The notes under the pieces were generated by a model. It made no database searches, was not told where the DNA came from, and saw only the letters and a list, made by a program, of their open reading frames with translations. From the NCBI GenBank assembly GCA_013399305.1, contig VXAI01000019.1, positions 5,109,016 to 5,173,015 on the forward strand: a DNA stretch of 64,000 bases, read 5' to 3'. The DNA comes from Rostratula benghalensis. Taxonomy: Eukaryota; Chordata; Aves; Charadriiformes; Rostratulidae. A program made the position numbers and the translations under genes. Below are positions 35,496 through 47,588 of the stretch, piece by piece. Within the stretch, counting starts at the first letter, position 1, and the number at the start of each line of letters is the position of its first letter.

Positions 35496-37242
35496 GCAAG
35501 ACTTCCCAGTCATGACCAGTAAAGCTCCAGAGCCTTTCTGTCTTTTAGCACAGAAAAGGGGTTTGTACTGGGTGTACAATGAATGGCACGCTCTGTCAAC
35601 GCGCGTAATCCGATTATCCCAGAAGAGTTTTTGCCTTTGAGCATTCCAGCATCCTGTTGCCCCGTTGTCAAGTGTGCTTTCAGGATAAATGCCCAGTGAA
35701 CTTGGGGTTCGTTTGAGTGGGGTAGATGTTAAGCAAATTGGCCTTGTGTCTGTATTATTTCCAAACTGTGGTTTATAGTCTTGTTATAAACTGGTTGGCT
35801 CTTTTAATGCCCAGGTTAGATGGGAAAGAGGAAAGTAGTCAAGGGAGAAAAACACTGAGGTTAGTTTTATTTTAAAAAGGCCTAAAGGTTAGATCCACCA
35901 ATGGGTGTAAGTGGTGTTTGTGTACGTGAGGTGAAAATACACACTCTGCTGCAATTTTGCACTGAAGGATCTGTAATCCAGAGGCTCCTGGTTTCCCTGC
36001 TCATCTCAGGACTGGATATCAGTCCGTAAAGAGAAGTGGGTGCTGTAAAGCTGGGTGTCTCTGGCAGGGATGGATGTTCCCTGGGTGCAGGTGTCCAGGT
36101 GACTGTACGTGCCAGTGGCCCATTCCTACACTCTGGCCTGAAGGATCAGGTAGAGAAAACATTTTGCTGTTTGTTGGTTTTACATGCTATGGGTATATTT
36201 TGTTTGTGTTCAAAATGAAGTTGAGACAGAAAAGATTTATTTATTATCTTAGGCTGGTTAAAAAGCCAAGATACCCTCCCCTTGTTTATCCAAGGGCTTA
36301 ATGATTAGAGCATTCATGCAGACAGTAGGTACACAAAGTCCATCTCATTCACTGCTTGCAGGAATTCTACAGGCAATGCCCTGATTGCCAGGCTATAAAG
36401 TCTCCTAGTATTCTGCTTACTGAAGTCCCTTTTGTGAAGTTTTGCATGGAATAATGAAATATGCTTTGGATCAGGAGGAGTGAGCATGTCACTCACAAAG
36501 ACTAGGGGTTCAAGTTCTTAAGAATAATTAGTGTAGGATAGTTGCCAAAAGAGGGACTGTGATCCATGTGTGCAGGTCTAACCTACCAGGCTGCAAAGCT
36601 GCAAAAAGTTTGCGTGCAAAAATTAAAAATTGGTCCACGCAGTTGAGTCTTCTCACACTGGTTTGAGGAGCAGCTCCTTGCTGCTGTTCCTGAACCTGCT
36701 GAAGCGTGGTGGTAGGAATACTTTGTGGGCAGTTTTGCTGCATTAAAGGCAAAAAACCTCCATATTTCACGAGGGAAGGAAGTGGGGTTTTTTTTTTGTA
36801 GAAAGTGCTTGTTCAGTAACTCAGGAGTTTCCCCAAGAACATACCCATCCACTGAAAACTTCCCCAGTGTTAATGGCATTCCTAATCCAAAGCAAGTACA
36901 CCTGTGTGAGCATACCCAAGTGACTTGGACACTCGAAATCCGAGGGACAGAGGTCAAAACCAATTTGAATGGAGTCTCTTTGATCTCAGCTGAACAAGCA
37001 AAACTGTTTTCTGGAGCAAGCAGCTCTACCTTGTTTTACTCCTGTAGCTTTTTGAAGCATACGGGTCTACCTCAAAGCAAAACAAAATGTTTTTCTCTGA
37101 AACTGCTGCAAAGCCTTGTAATGGCAAAAAGCAGCCCATATCCTGCCTTGTTCTGAGCAAAAAAACAACCCAAAAAGCTTCTGAATATCTGTTGTTTGCC
37201 ACAAGGGTTGAAGTCTGCCCTCTTTTCACCATAGGGATGGGA

Positions 37243-37311
37243 ACCATAGAATTGTTTTGGTTGGAAGAGACCTTTAGGATCATCAAGTCCAACAGTTAAC
37301 CTAACACTGGA
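37243..37311 (-). mobile_element. CR1 LINE 3' fragment, about 70 bp
   Basis: ACCATAGAATTGTTTTGGTT, GGAAGAGACCTTTAGGATCA and TCAAGTCCAACAG are the complement of the CR1 3' end. The match stops sharply at about 37311. Confidence 0.88.
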
Positions 37312-39121
37312 AACTGTTGTGGGATGGAGCCAGTGCAGAAGCAGAGCCCTCAATTAGCAGGAAGGAGGCCTAATGGAGCCTGAGTACCTAATTAGCCTCA
37401 GCTGTGCCCAAAGGTGTGAGGAATCTGTGGCTGCAGGAGAGACTTACTGGAGGAGAAAAAACTTGCTGTGGTGACAGTGCTTGGCTACAGGAAAGTCAGA
37501 AGATCCACGTGAACTGAAAGAGGAGCTGGAGCAACCCAGGTAGGAGCAGAAATTTATGTGTATGGTCTGTGGAGAGGGAGGGAAGGCTGAGATGGCATGG
37601 TGGCTCTGCAGAGAGTTGTGAGAGGGACAGAGGCGCTTGTTTAGCGAGGGATGGAGGAAAAGAGAAGGCTGACATCCCTGTGGAGGAGAAATGCTGCAGT
37701 AAGACCTTGCTGAGCACCCTGTGGCTCCTGTTGAAAGCCTGACTGGAGCTCCAGTTTGAACAGCCCAGCAGGAGTGGTGTGGAAAATTGTTGTTTGCAGG
37801 TGGAGATTAGATTGAACAAAAGGAAATGCTGAGTGGCTCATTGGAAAGGGGCTGGTACCTTTGATGGCTTGCCTGTGGCTGAGCAGTGGGTGCTGTATTG
37901 CTTTGATATTTGTGTTTCAGTGCTTTTCCCAGTTGTTTCCTGGTGTTCATGAGTAATGTCCTGTCTGTCCCCTTGATGTGAGTGTCTGAATGTCTGACAA
38001 TGTCCAGGTGTATTGAACGAGTGCTTATGGCTTGCTTTCTCATGGCTGAGAAGGGAACATTTGAAACTTTGATTTCTAGGCTGCAATATAGTTGTCAGAC
38101 TGGTTGTACCTACTGGGAGGTTTATGTTTGCTCCATAGGCCTACCAAAACCTGGAATTTGTGCCTTAAAAGGGCCAGTTGTATTTACCCTATCAGGCAAT
38201 GTGAGCAAGGAACCTTTTTCCACCCCCCTATATGGTTCTAACTACCTTCAGCCCTCAAGAAAAGACACAAATGGTGCAAGATTTTCTCCCTTAAGCTATT
38301 TGGTTGTATCTGTAATGGTGTTGAGAGGAAATCTATAGGTTACCTGAGGTCTTTATGTAGCTATAGTGTTTAGGGCTAGTGACACACAACATGTCTGGCA
38401 TTGTATTCATGTGGCATAAGAGTTGAATCTTGTTGCAAAGCTGTTGTCCAGGACAGATCTGAATTCAGGAAATCTGCATAGGTAATCTTGGGGGCTGCTG
38501 TTTTGAACTTTAGCCAGTAGAGCTTTACTAGGTTGTTCTGTTTCCATTTAGGAGTTACTTTGCTTAAAGGGGAAGCAGTTAATGGATTTAGAGACCATCT
38601 ATCCCCATCTTGTCTTGAGCAATTGTCTCTTTTGCAAAACCAAAATGGTCTCCCTGTAGCTATGATACGTATTTTGTCTTCCCATTATGAAGTTTCTCAG
38701 CTTCTTTTCTTTCCCCTAGTAACTTGTAAATAGGAGGTTTTATGTTTTTATTTTTTCCCCACCCTTGATGCTTTTAAGTGGCATGTATTAAAACTGTATT
38801 TGATTCCTACACAAAACGGTGCTAACAGAGAAGCAGTGTTATTTATCTTCTAACCATTCAAAGCTTTCACCTTGTACCATGGCAGTGTATAATATTAAAA
38901 TTTTAGCTTCTGGTAATTGGCAGAACCAAGGCATTATAATAAGAAATCCTACTAAATCTGGTTCATTGCATCTATTCCTGTTAAACATTAACTATTGTGA
39001 AATGTGTTCCCCTGATTCGTGTCAATACAGGACAATGATAGAATCACAACATGAGTAAAAACCTTTGGCTATTTTGTTGGTTCTTGTGTAACCAAGGGCT
39101 AAAAAAAAAAAAAGGAGGAGG
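37312..39121 (+). mobile_element. Probable internal region of a degraded LTR retroelement
   Basis: This 1.8-kb segment is directly followed by a polypurine tract (A13 then GGAGGAGG, 39101-39121) and an LTR-like sequence, the arrangement at the 3' end of a retroviral internal region. Broken open frames at about 37982-38338, 38533-38733 and 38819-39058 are compatible with decayed retroelement coding. I cannot assign them to a protein family and saw no matching 5' LTR to the left. The assignment rests mainly on the polypurine tract and LTR. Confidence 0.4.
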
Positions 39122-39546
39122 TGTTAGGGTAGGGTTCCTGCTTTTTGCAAAATCAACTTAACAGCCATCCTGATAAGGTGATTCAAACTGGTTCCGTGGT
39201 TACGGGCGCTTACGTGAACACAGAATTCACCCAGAGGATACTGTGAGGAGACTACTGACTTCATCAGACAAGCACCTGGGGAGGGCGAGGAAGACCCCAA
39301 GGAAGAAACACAGCATATGTGAGAAGGGGATAACCCCTTCCAAGGAATAACTAACACATCCCAGCCCCTTTGTGGAAAAGCTGTGAATATGTATTAATCT
39401 ACCCCACTTGATGTGAACTGGGGATGTGATGGGTGTTGGCGGAGCAGAGACTCCCTGTGCATCCAGCCCTGTTTGCTTGCTTCTAATCATTTCATAAATT
39501 GCATAATTCGGCTAAAGTCCTGTTTGGGACCCAGTCATTTCTCACA
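39122..39546 (+). mobile_element. Probable LTR of an unclassified endogenous retroelement
   Basis: It starts TGTTAG immediately after the polypurine tract and ends CTCACA, a 5-of-6 inverted terminal match, giving a unit of about 425 bp. A TATGTATTAAT stretch could be its TATA region, and CATAAATTGCATAA near the end could be a degenerate polyadenylation signal. It is unrelated in sequence to the LTR at 12063-12567. Confidence 0.55.
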
Positions 39547-40403
39547 CTTTAAACTACATGCTGGAAACAATTGTATTAGAAACACTTCTATGATTAAGAA
39601 GTTATTTAAAAAGTCACTAAAATCCTCCTTGTGCGTACTTATGTCATCTTACACTTTCATCTGTGTGTCTTAAGGCTCTACTGGCGCTAGAAATAATATC
39701 TCACGATGCATCTCTCTCTAATTCCCACTGGTATGCTGAAAGGTAGTATTAAGAAGATCATTAAGAGCATGGTCTCTTTATGTTCCCATAAGCTTTCCAT
39801 TAATTTGCATTTAGCTGTCTAAACTACAGCAAAGTTAATATTTACAGCAAGGTAATGCATTCCTATTAGAAATGTGAAGCACACTTCTTCCTCTTGATTA
39901 TTAATACTGCTGTCTGGGCACAGGCATGTTCCCACTGGATTTATTTCCTTGTTAGGTACGTGCTAATGACAAGCACACCCAGAATCGGGCTGGACACACT
40001 CAAATTCCTAGGACCATGCTGTCCTAAAAATTTGATTACATGCCAAGCAGCGAGGCCCCTCTGGGTTTCCAAACATCCCCGCAGGGTGGTGCTGGGAGCA
40101 AGAGCAAGCAGTTTGTGCTCCAGATAAACCTAAGAGAGGGACTGTAGAGCACTAATTTTGGCTGAGCCTGTTGTGTACATGCAGCTGGGTTTGGGAGGCG
40201 AGTGTGTTCTCTGGGTCTGGCAGCGGGTCTATGGGTCAGGGTTGGTCAAAAAGCGATTTGTGTTTGCCAGAGCAATTGAATTGGGCTTTCTGCAAATTCA
40301 GGCCTGTGTTGCCGTATTTGATGCTCAAAAACTGGAAGCGTAGATTTGGGTGTCACTGCAGGAGTCCAGAAGCTGGTACACCAGCCATGAATCTGCTCTG
40401 AAG
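39547..40403. other. Intergenic DNA, nothing recognised
   Basis: AT-rich on the left and GC-richer after about 40030. No gene or clear repeat seen. Confidence 0.55.
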
Positions 40404-40848
40404 ATCAAAGGATCCTTATGGTTGGAAGAGATCTTTAAGGTCATCAAGTCCAACCTTTAACCCAGCATTGCCAAGTCCACCACTAAGCCATGTCCTGACG
40501 CTAAACCATGTCTCTCAGCACCACATCTACACGTACTTTAAGTACCTCCAGAGATGGAGACTCCACCGCTTCCCTGGGCAGCCTGTTCCAATACTTGACA
40601 ACCCTTTTGGTGAAGAAATTGTTCCTAATATCCATCCTAAACCTCCCCTGGCACAATTTGAGGCTGTTTCCTCTTGTCCTATTGCTTGGTACTTGCGAGA
40701 AAAGACTGACCTCCCCTGGCTAAGCCCTCCTTTTGGGGAGTTGTAGAGAGTGAGAAGGTCTCTCCTCAGTCTCCTTTTTCTCCAGGCTGAACACCCCCAG
40801 CTCCCTCAGCCGCTCCTCACAAGACTTGTGCTCCAGACCCCTCACTAC
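40404..40848 (-). mobile_element. CR1 LINE 3' fragment, about 445 bp
   Basis: It contains GGTTGGAAGAGATCTTTAAG, GTCATCAAGTCCAACC, CACCGCTTCCCTGGGCAGCC, TTTCTCCAGGCTGAACACCC and CTCCTCACAAGACTTGTGCT in the complement order of CR1. It is the same segment and orientation as the copy at 14102-14555. Confidence 0.93.
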
Positions 40849-42159
40849 CAACCCAAACCCTACCAGTTTGCTGCTTGTGTTTGCTGGGAGGGAAAGGGTC
40901 AATGCCATGTTCTTTCCAGATGTGATGATATAAATATTTTGTTGGACTAGAACATATTTGCATGTATTTGCTACAGTCTGAAGAGAGGTGTTAGCTTCCA
41001 TCAGATGGAAGGGTAGTAAGTTTTATTGATTGGACTTGTTCCCCGCTGCCCGCAGCCTTCTGTGCCTTACAGATCTGTTTTTACTGAGGGCATTTCTAAG
41101 GTTCCAAAACTGGAAGCAGTTTTAAACAACTGTTTGTTTAGAAGCTGTCACAGAGCTGAGGAGAACAAATGCTTTCTTTAACTAGCCCCAGGCTGCCCAT
41201 CTGATGATGGGCTGTGCTCCTAAGTGAGGATGGGGACCCCACTGTAGAGCAGAGGAAGAAAGTTGAGGCGGGTGTCGATACTCAGCCGTGGTTGAAGCCT
41301 CAGTGAACTTTTGCAATTATATTAAATGTGGCTTTTTCATCAGACCTGCAGGGAAATTTTGCAGAAGGTTTTAATCTTTTCTTTTTTTTTGACTGCAAGT
41401 CCTTCAGGACCAGGCACTGACGTTTTGTCACTGTTCATCTTGCAGCACTGCTCAGTTTGTGCCCAGGGTCGCTGCGTAGTAGTGGGATAATGAAAGGAAA
41501 AACAAATGGCAAATGGCTCAAGATCATTTTTGCCTTGTGCTGACTGCACTAAGGTATTTGTTTAAATGAAAGCTTTTAGCGTAAATAGCTATGTGTACAG
41601 AAACCAATTAAAGTTTTGAGAGGTCTACCTAAAATTTCTGTTTTCTTCCACAACAGCTGTAGGAATGAAACAAACAGAATGATCTGAGGGGAACCATATG
41701 CCCTTTCTTACGTTGGAGCAGTAACAATCAACCCGTGGTACGTTATTGCACTAGTGTGAAAACGTTTGTAAGCTGGGTAATAGGGACGTTTAGCAGTTCA
41801 TCTCTCACAGGCTGGAGAGCTCAAGCTGCATTTAATGGAAAACTTAATCTTTGAAAACACTGTCAGCTCAGGTCGTAACAGAAGAGAACTTGTAGCCTAG
41901 GAGAGGTCAGTCTAATGTTAATCAATAATCTGCTGTAACGCTCTCTGAGGTACGTAACCGATTGGTTTGGGTTATAGATACACATAAACTCTGTCTGGAA
42001 ATAACCCCCTAAATGTCTCTCATCTAAGTGGAGAGGAAACTTCTTTCAGCTGAACCTGTCTGCAGGGGTTGTTGATCGCTTTTGGCTACTATCTGGCATT
42101 GGTTTTGCTGAAATACACTGTTATATTTTGCTTGTTTAAAAATCATGCTTTTATTAACA
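40849..42159. other. Intergenic DNA between opposed CR1 copies
   Basis: No gene or further repeat recognised. Confidence 0.55.
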
Positions 42160-42716
42160 CATCCTGGGGTGCATCAGGAAGAGTGTGACCAGCAGGTGGA
42201 GGGAGGTTGTCCTCCCCCTCTGCTGTGCCCTGGTGAGGATCCATCTGGAGTTTGAGAAGGACAGGGAGCTGATGGAGAGGGTACAGCAGAGGACCACCAA
42301 GATGATGAGGGGCCTGGAGCATCTCTCTTAGGAGGAAAAGCTGAGAGACCTGGGTCTTTTTAGTCTGGAGAAGACTGATGGGGGATCTGATCGACCCCTG
42401 TAACTGCTTGAAGGGTGGGTGTCAGGAGGATGGAGCCAATCTTTTTTCAGTGGTTCCCAGTGACAGGACAAGAGGACATAAGACATTGTACATAAGACAT
42501 TCTGTCTAAACATGAGGAGGAAATTCTTTCCTGTGAGAGTGGCAGAGCCCTGGCAGAGACTGCCCAGAGAGGTGGTGGAGTCTCCATCTCTGGAGACATT
42601 CAAAGCCAACCTGGACACCTTCCTGTGGGACCTGCTCTGGGTGGACCTGCTTTGGCTGGGGGTTGGACTGGGTGATCTCCAGAGGTCCCTTCCAACCCCA
42701 TAGCATTCTGCGATTA
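42160..42716 (+). mobile_element. CR1 LINE 3' region, longest copy in the window
   Basis: Starts in the end of ORF2 (CATCCTGGGGTGCATCAGGA, GGGAGGTTGTCCTCCCCCTC, CTGGTGAGGATCCATCTGGA) and runs through GGTGGTGGAGTCTCCATCTC to GGTCCCTTCCAACCCC and CATTCTGCGATT. The ORF2 part is out of frame in places. Confidence 0.93.
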
Positions 42717-45700
42717 AAGGATGTTCGTATACATAGCCATGGAAAACATTGTGTCTGTGAATGTCTTTTTATGTAATTTGTTTAAAATAATAAGCCTCAC
42801 TTAAAAAGAGGTAAATGTGGCAACCGAGGGCTAGTTTATGGTACAGTAAATGATTCTAGCCTTCTTAGAAGCAGATACCTAGAGACAATAGCAGTATAAA
42901 CATAAACCTGCTGTTCTATGGGTAAAATAAATGTAAAACGTCTGCCACAACCCTTCAAAACAAAAGTTTTTCATGTTAGGTTTTTTTTTTTTAGTGTGTG
43001 GAATAGGGGGTTTGAGCACCAAACATTATTTTGATGACTGCCAGATCTGACTTTTAAGGATTTAAATGGTGGCAAGTGTAGCAAATTCTAATTTCCATTG
43101 CCATATACGTAAGCCCGTGCCTCAGGCTGAAGACTTGTTACGCAGCCTGAGAAGTTTTACATTTGAATGCTTATGGGATGTCTGCGAGGGAACGGAGTTC
43201 TACTACAGCTTTCCAAAGCTGAGAAAGGGAAATGGAATAGAGGCTTAAGGGGGAGATGGTTTAGTTCTGCTTCACTTGCACTTAGTTCTCCTTAGGCTTA
43301 CGTTTCCCATTTCTTCTGGCTTTCCAGTTCCACCTGACATCATAGCATAAGGATGGCTCGTATAATTCTCAAGCTTGTTTCTAAGTAATCTTTTAGAAAT
43401 GTGGAATTTTTTTTTTTAATTGATTTCCCCCCCAATCCTGTTAGGGTAATAAAATGAAGGCAGCTATTCTTCACCTGAAGGCATATCAACCTAGTGGCAT
43501 TTGCCTTCAGGTTAGGAATATAAAGCAGCAGGAGATTGATTAATGCAAGGTCTTGTTTCCTTGCGAGTGTTACCACTGGTGTGCCCTGCTAAATTCTGGC
43601 TTGTGTTGACAGGGACCTTGGTTGTCCCGGTGGTACCTGGGTCAGGAAAAAAGATAGCCATTATTATTCTTTTAATCAATACCTACAGAGGAGACAAACG
43701 ATGATGTATTCTGAAGGGACAATCAGGACTATCTGAAATAGAATAGGTATTGGGGATGACAATGCAAGAAGAGCAAGAGGTAGAAATATTACTATCTGGG
43801 AAGGAAGACAGCACAAAGTTCTTAGCCTTCTACATCTAGTTGTGATGCTGCTGTGATAACAACAGAACCTGAAGTTGAGGTTCCCTGTTTGGTTGGGTTT
43901 TTTTTTTTTTCCTCTCTACCTGAATGCCTTGTTTAGAGAGACTGGTGATAGATGACAGAGTTACAGCTGAAGTTGATAAAAGGTGTCATTCAGTTCAGAA
44001 TTGTTTATTTTGGCACAAAATAAGATAAAAATCGCTAATGCAATTTTAAAGAAATCTTTCTGGACTCAAAGACTGGGGATAGGTAGCCTTGACTGTGATT
44101 ATAGGGTTTGAGATTTATAGCTCACTTGTTATTCGCTCTCTAGGATGCTAATAGGATCCCAGAGCTATGTATTATTGGAATTTATGGGCAAATGGCAATG
44201 TAGCAACATGCTGAGTTGTTGCAAATTTCCATATTTGCTGTGTTTTGATGGAAGATTCTTTGTGAAAATGCATTTCCTAATTTGGTTTGGCTGCCTTGCT
44301 GCTAGCAGATTCTTTGCTTTGTGAGGTTTATGTAAAATAATTTTATAGTTCCTGCAAGAAAATGCAGAATAGCAAGTTGTGTGGGAATGTAAGAAATTAG
44401 TATTTTTAATCTTCTTTATGTGATATTAAAAATAGGCAACTTGAAGGGGAAGTGAGGTGTCCATGAAGGTGTGTCCACCAGAAATTCTAGAAATCCCATC
44501 CTGTTGTGCCATGTGGGGTTTTTTTGACACTTGGGAGCACTAAGGCAAAACATTTTTCTGTGAAGTAAAAGTAAATCCTCATTTTGGGATGAATCCTGTT
44601 CTTGAGATGTGTGCACAGTGGAATTTTAGATACCCCAAGGCAGGTTAATGAACTTCCTGACGGTACTTGTTCAGGGATGAGAGGGAAAGATCCAAGGAAC
44701 AAAACACACACATCTTACTTTTCCTTTTTATCTTTGCCTCACCCAGAATACTGAAAAAAATCTGGTGTCAAGAGGCAATGGAGAAGCTGGACCATTGCAT
44801 GTCTGTTGATAAAAACATTAGAGCTGCTGGGTAACTTTCATCCATTCACTCTCGCAGGATGAGGGATTTACAGTACAGTGACTGTTTTGAGGCAAGACTC
44901 TGTAGTGGTTTATACCCCAGATAACTTAATTTGGTAGGGTTAAATAGTGAATTATATGCTTCCTCAGTTACAGGAACTTGCTATCCTTGTGTTGGTTTGT
45001 TTTTTATTCATTACTGGACTGTACTCATGGCACGTTCCTACTCTTTCCTGATTTATAATGGATCTCTTTATTGAATTATTGAGCAAAACTTTTAAATAAA
45101 ACATCAAAGTTTCTCTTCTACTATCAATTCTCCTATAGTCTAAGTGTATCAACCCTTAGGACCACTTTCCTCATCAGAATACTGACACTGCTAGACCTAT
45201 TCCTAAATGTGCCGTACACCAAAATGTTCATCCAATATAGCCTCTTTTTCTTTTGAAAGTGAAATAATTTGCCTTTATAAATATGCAAAATTATATTGCT
45301 GCTTGTACAAATATCTTGCACAGTATCTGTGTCGTTCTTTCTGGCCACCTTAGATGTGCAATAGGGTTGGTTGTTTTGGGTTTTTTTCCTGCTCTGAATC
45401 CCATTTATAGGTGAAGTAAAACAAAGCGCTTATAGAAAATTTAATTAAATTGATTCTTAAAAATAAGTCCATTGTCAGAGTTGAGAAAAAGACTGGAGCC
45501 TGAATGCCAGCCCTTGGTCACCTTCCTTGTTCTGCAAATTATACTCTGCTTTGTTTGGGCTAGAGAGGCACTGAATCCAGACTGTGTTATGAAGCTGTGA
45601 GTCCTGATGGTTTGTCAGCCAGCTCTCTGGTTTGTGTGGGATGAAAAGTTGAGCTCAGGTCTTCTCACGGCCACTTGTCTAAGCTCTGCTTGTTAATGCT

Positions 45701-46950
45701 CTTTTGGGATTTGGCTGGGGTTTTTTGGATGCATTAAGACTGACTTTATGGTTCTGATTACTCTCATACAATAACTTTATGCTGCCTTTGATGTTCCTGT
45801 CACTTCCATAGAACCAGTAAGTCAGTTTTTTTTGCCTGGAGGGGATTAGTGTTTAGTTTGCACGTAACAAAACAAAGAGAAGGCATAAAGCACTCTTCAG
45901 TTATTCCAGAACCCAAGAAATAATTTGTTGTGTAAGTATTATACTTTAAGGATAGATGAGATGAGGCTACTGGGAACAGCAGAACAGCATTCAATTTCTG
46001 GAAGTAAAGCATAAGTTTGATTCAGAGAAAATGAAATTTGGAGCAGCTTGGCTTCCTGTTTTTGTTGGGTTTTGGTTTTTTTAAAAATAAATACCAAAAG
46101 GAATGCACACATTTATATTTAAATGTTTAATCTCTGTGGGCACTATTAAATACATGTATCTGTCATCTGGCTCCTTTTCTGAAAACTAGAATAGGCTTGC
46201 TAGTATATCTGAACTAGAAACCCCTTCTGTTGTGTCTTGTTGTCTGATATATTTTACTCACTGACAAGGCAATGAGCTGTGCAAGCAGCAAAACGATTTT
46301 AAAAAGGGGGCGAAGGGACTGACTTCCACCGTGAGCTAACGCTGTTTCACTGGCAAGAGTTTTCTGTAGGCTTGGCCTGAGATGAGAAGGTTGGGGTTTT
46401 TTTGTAGCTGGACACGATTTCAGTAATTTCTTGGATGAAAGGGTAAAAGAACTGTGTAGGTCGAGTGAGTGCAAAGACACCACCTCTAGACTTAGGAAGC
46501 CCCTGACCTGAGGGACTCAAGTTTTCTGTATTAATTATCTAATACTTAATACACGTAGCATTTCAAAGATCATTTTATGCTTTAGTTTGCAGCGTTTCTG
46601 TGAGGCACACGCTCTCAAAGAAAGCTGCTGGTCCTGGTTTGCCCAGCTGACTGTAAATCTTTCTTGCCTTTACTGCTGAAATGTCAGCAGGCAGCTCTCG
46701 GCTTTCTATCCGCTGCTGCCTCTTCCCTGAGCTGTGGGAAGCTCACCAGTTATGCATCTGTAGCTCCTGATTCATTTGGAAGAGTCATCCTTTTCTGCCC
46801 TTCATTCCTCTTCCAGATGGTATTAGGGGTTGTGGTGGTCCCAGGCTGTGCAGCAGTACTTGACACCATAGATCCTTCTACTGAAACTTGAGTGTCTTCC
46901 TTCCATCACACTCCAAGGTCTTTTTATCTGTTCTTGTTTGTTTTAGAATA
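42717..46950. other. Intergenic DNA, no gene recognised
   Basis: AT-rich, with short T-runs (42979-42992, 43407-43420, 43901-43911). No convincing element or gene. Confidence 0.55.
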
Positions 46951-47088
46951 TTAGAATCACAGAATGGTTAGAGTTGGAAGGGACCTTAAAGATCATCGAG
47001 TTCCAACCCCCTTGCCCTGGGCAGGGACACCTCCCACCAGACCAGGTTGCTCAAAGCCTGCCCATGTTCAGGGACACCTCCCTTTAGG
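46951..47088 (-). mobile_element. CR1 LINE 3' fragment
   Basis: TTAGAATCACAGAATGGTTA, GAGTTGGAAGGGACCTTAAA, GATCATCGAGTTCCAACCCC and CCAGGTTGCTCAAAGCC give the complement of the CR1 3' end. It looks younger (less diverged) than most others here. Confidence 0.93.
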
Positions 47089-47221
47089 TCACTTATGAGG
47101 CTCCATCAGTGTATTTTCACTCCTGCTGTTCTATGATACACAAAGTTAAATCACACGTAAGACAAAGGACCCAGGATTTTTATTATCTTTTCACCAGGAG
47201 AGCTCCCAAACTTTTCCCTGG

Positions 47222-47588
47222 CCTACTTCCTGGGGTTGTTCAGCCCAAAGAAGAGAAGGCTCTGGGGAGACCTTAGAGCCCTGTTCTCCAGGAGAGATGG
47301 GGAGGGACACTTGATCAGGGAGGGGAGCAATAGACAAGGGGTAATGGTTTTAAACTGAAAGAGGGGAGATTTAGATTCGCTATTGGGAAGAAATTCTTTG
47401 CTGTGAAGGTGGTGAGAGCCTGGCCCAGGTTGCCCAGAGAAGCTGTGGCTGCCCCATCCCTGGAGGGGTTCAAGGCCAGGCTGGATGGGGCTTGGAGCAA
47501 CCTGGGCTGGTGGAAGGGATTAGGGGGAGAGGTTGGAACTCGATGATCTTTAAGGTCCCTTCCAACCCAAATTATGCTATGATTCGAT
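47222..47588 (+). mobile_element. CR1 LINE 3' fragment
   Basis: GGTTGTTCAGCCCAAAGAAG, GAAAGAGGGGAGATTTAGAT, CAGGTTGCCCAGAGAAGCTG, GGCCAGGCTGGATGGGGCTT and TTTAAGGTCCCTTCCAACCC in CR1 order. It forms an inverted pair with the copy at 46951-47088. Confidence 0.94.

Larger units (their letters stand above)
27101..37242. other. Ten-kilobase gene-free stretch
   Basis: AT-rich, with no gene recognised. Notable contents: T22 run (29359-29380), A21 run (33953-33973), a C-rich tract (34166-34188) able to form a minus-strand G-quadruplex, and two diverged copies of a ~100-bp sequence (34386-34485 and 35399-35495). A 140-codon plus-strand frame at 29828-30250 may be a retroelement remnant but is not established. 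Confidence 0.5.

Noticed and set aside
42160..42716. Functional LINE coding sequence
   Set aside because: The ORF2 part is short and interrupted; it is a 5'-truncated dead CR1 copy.
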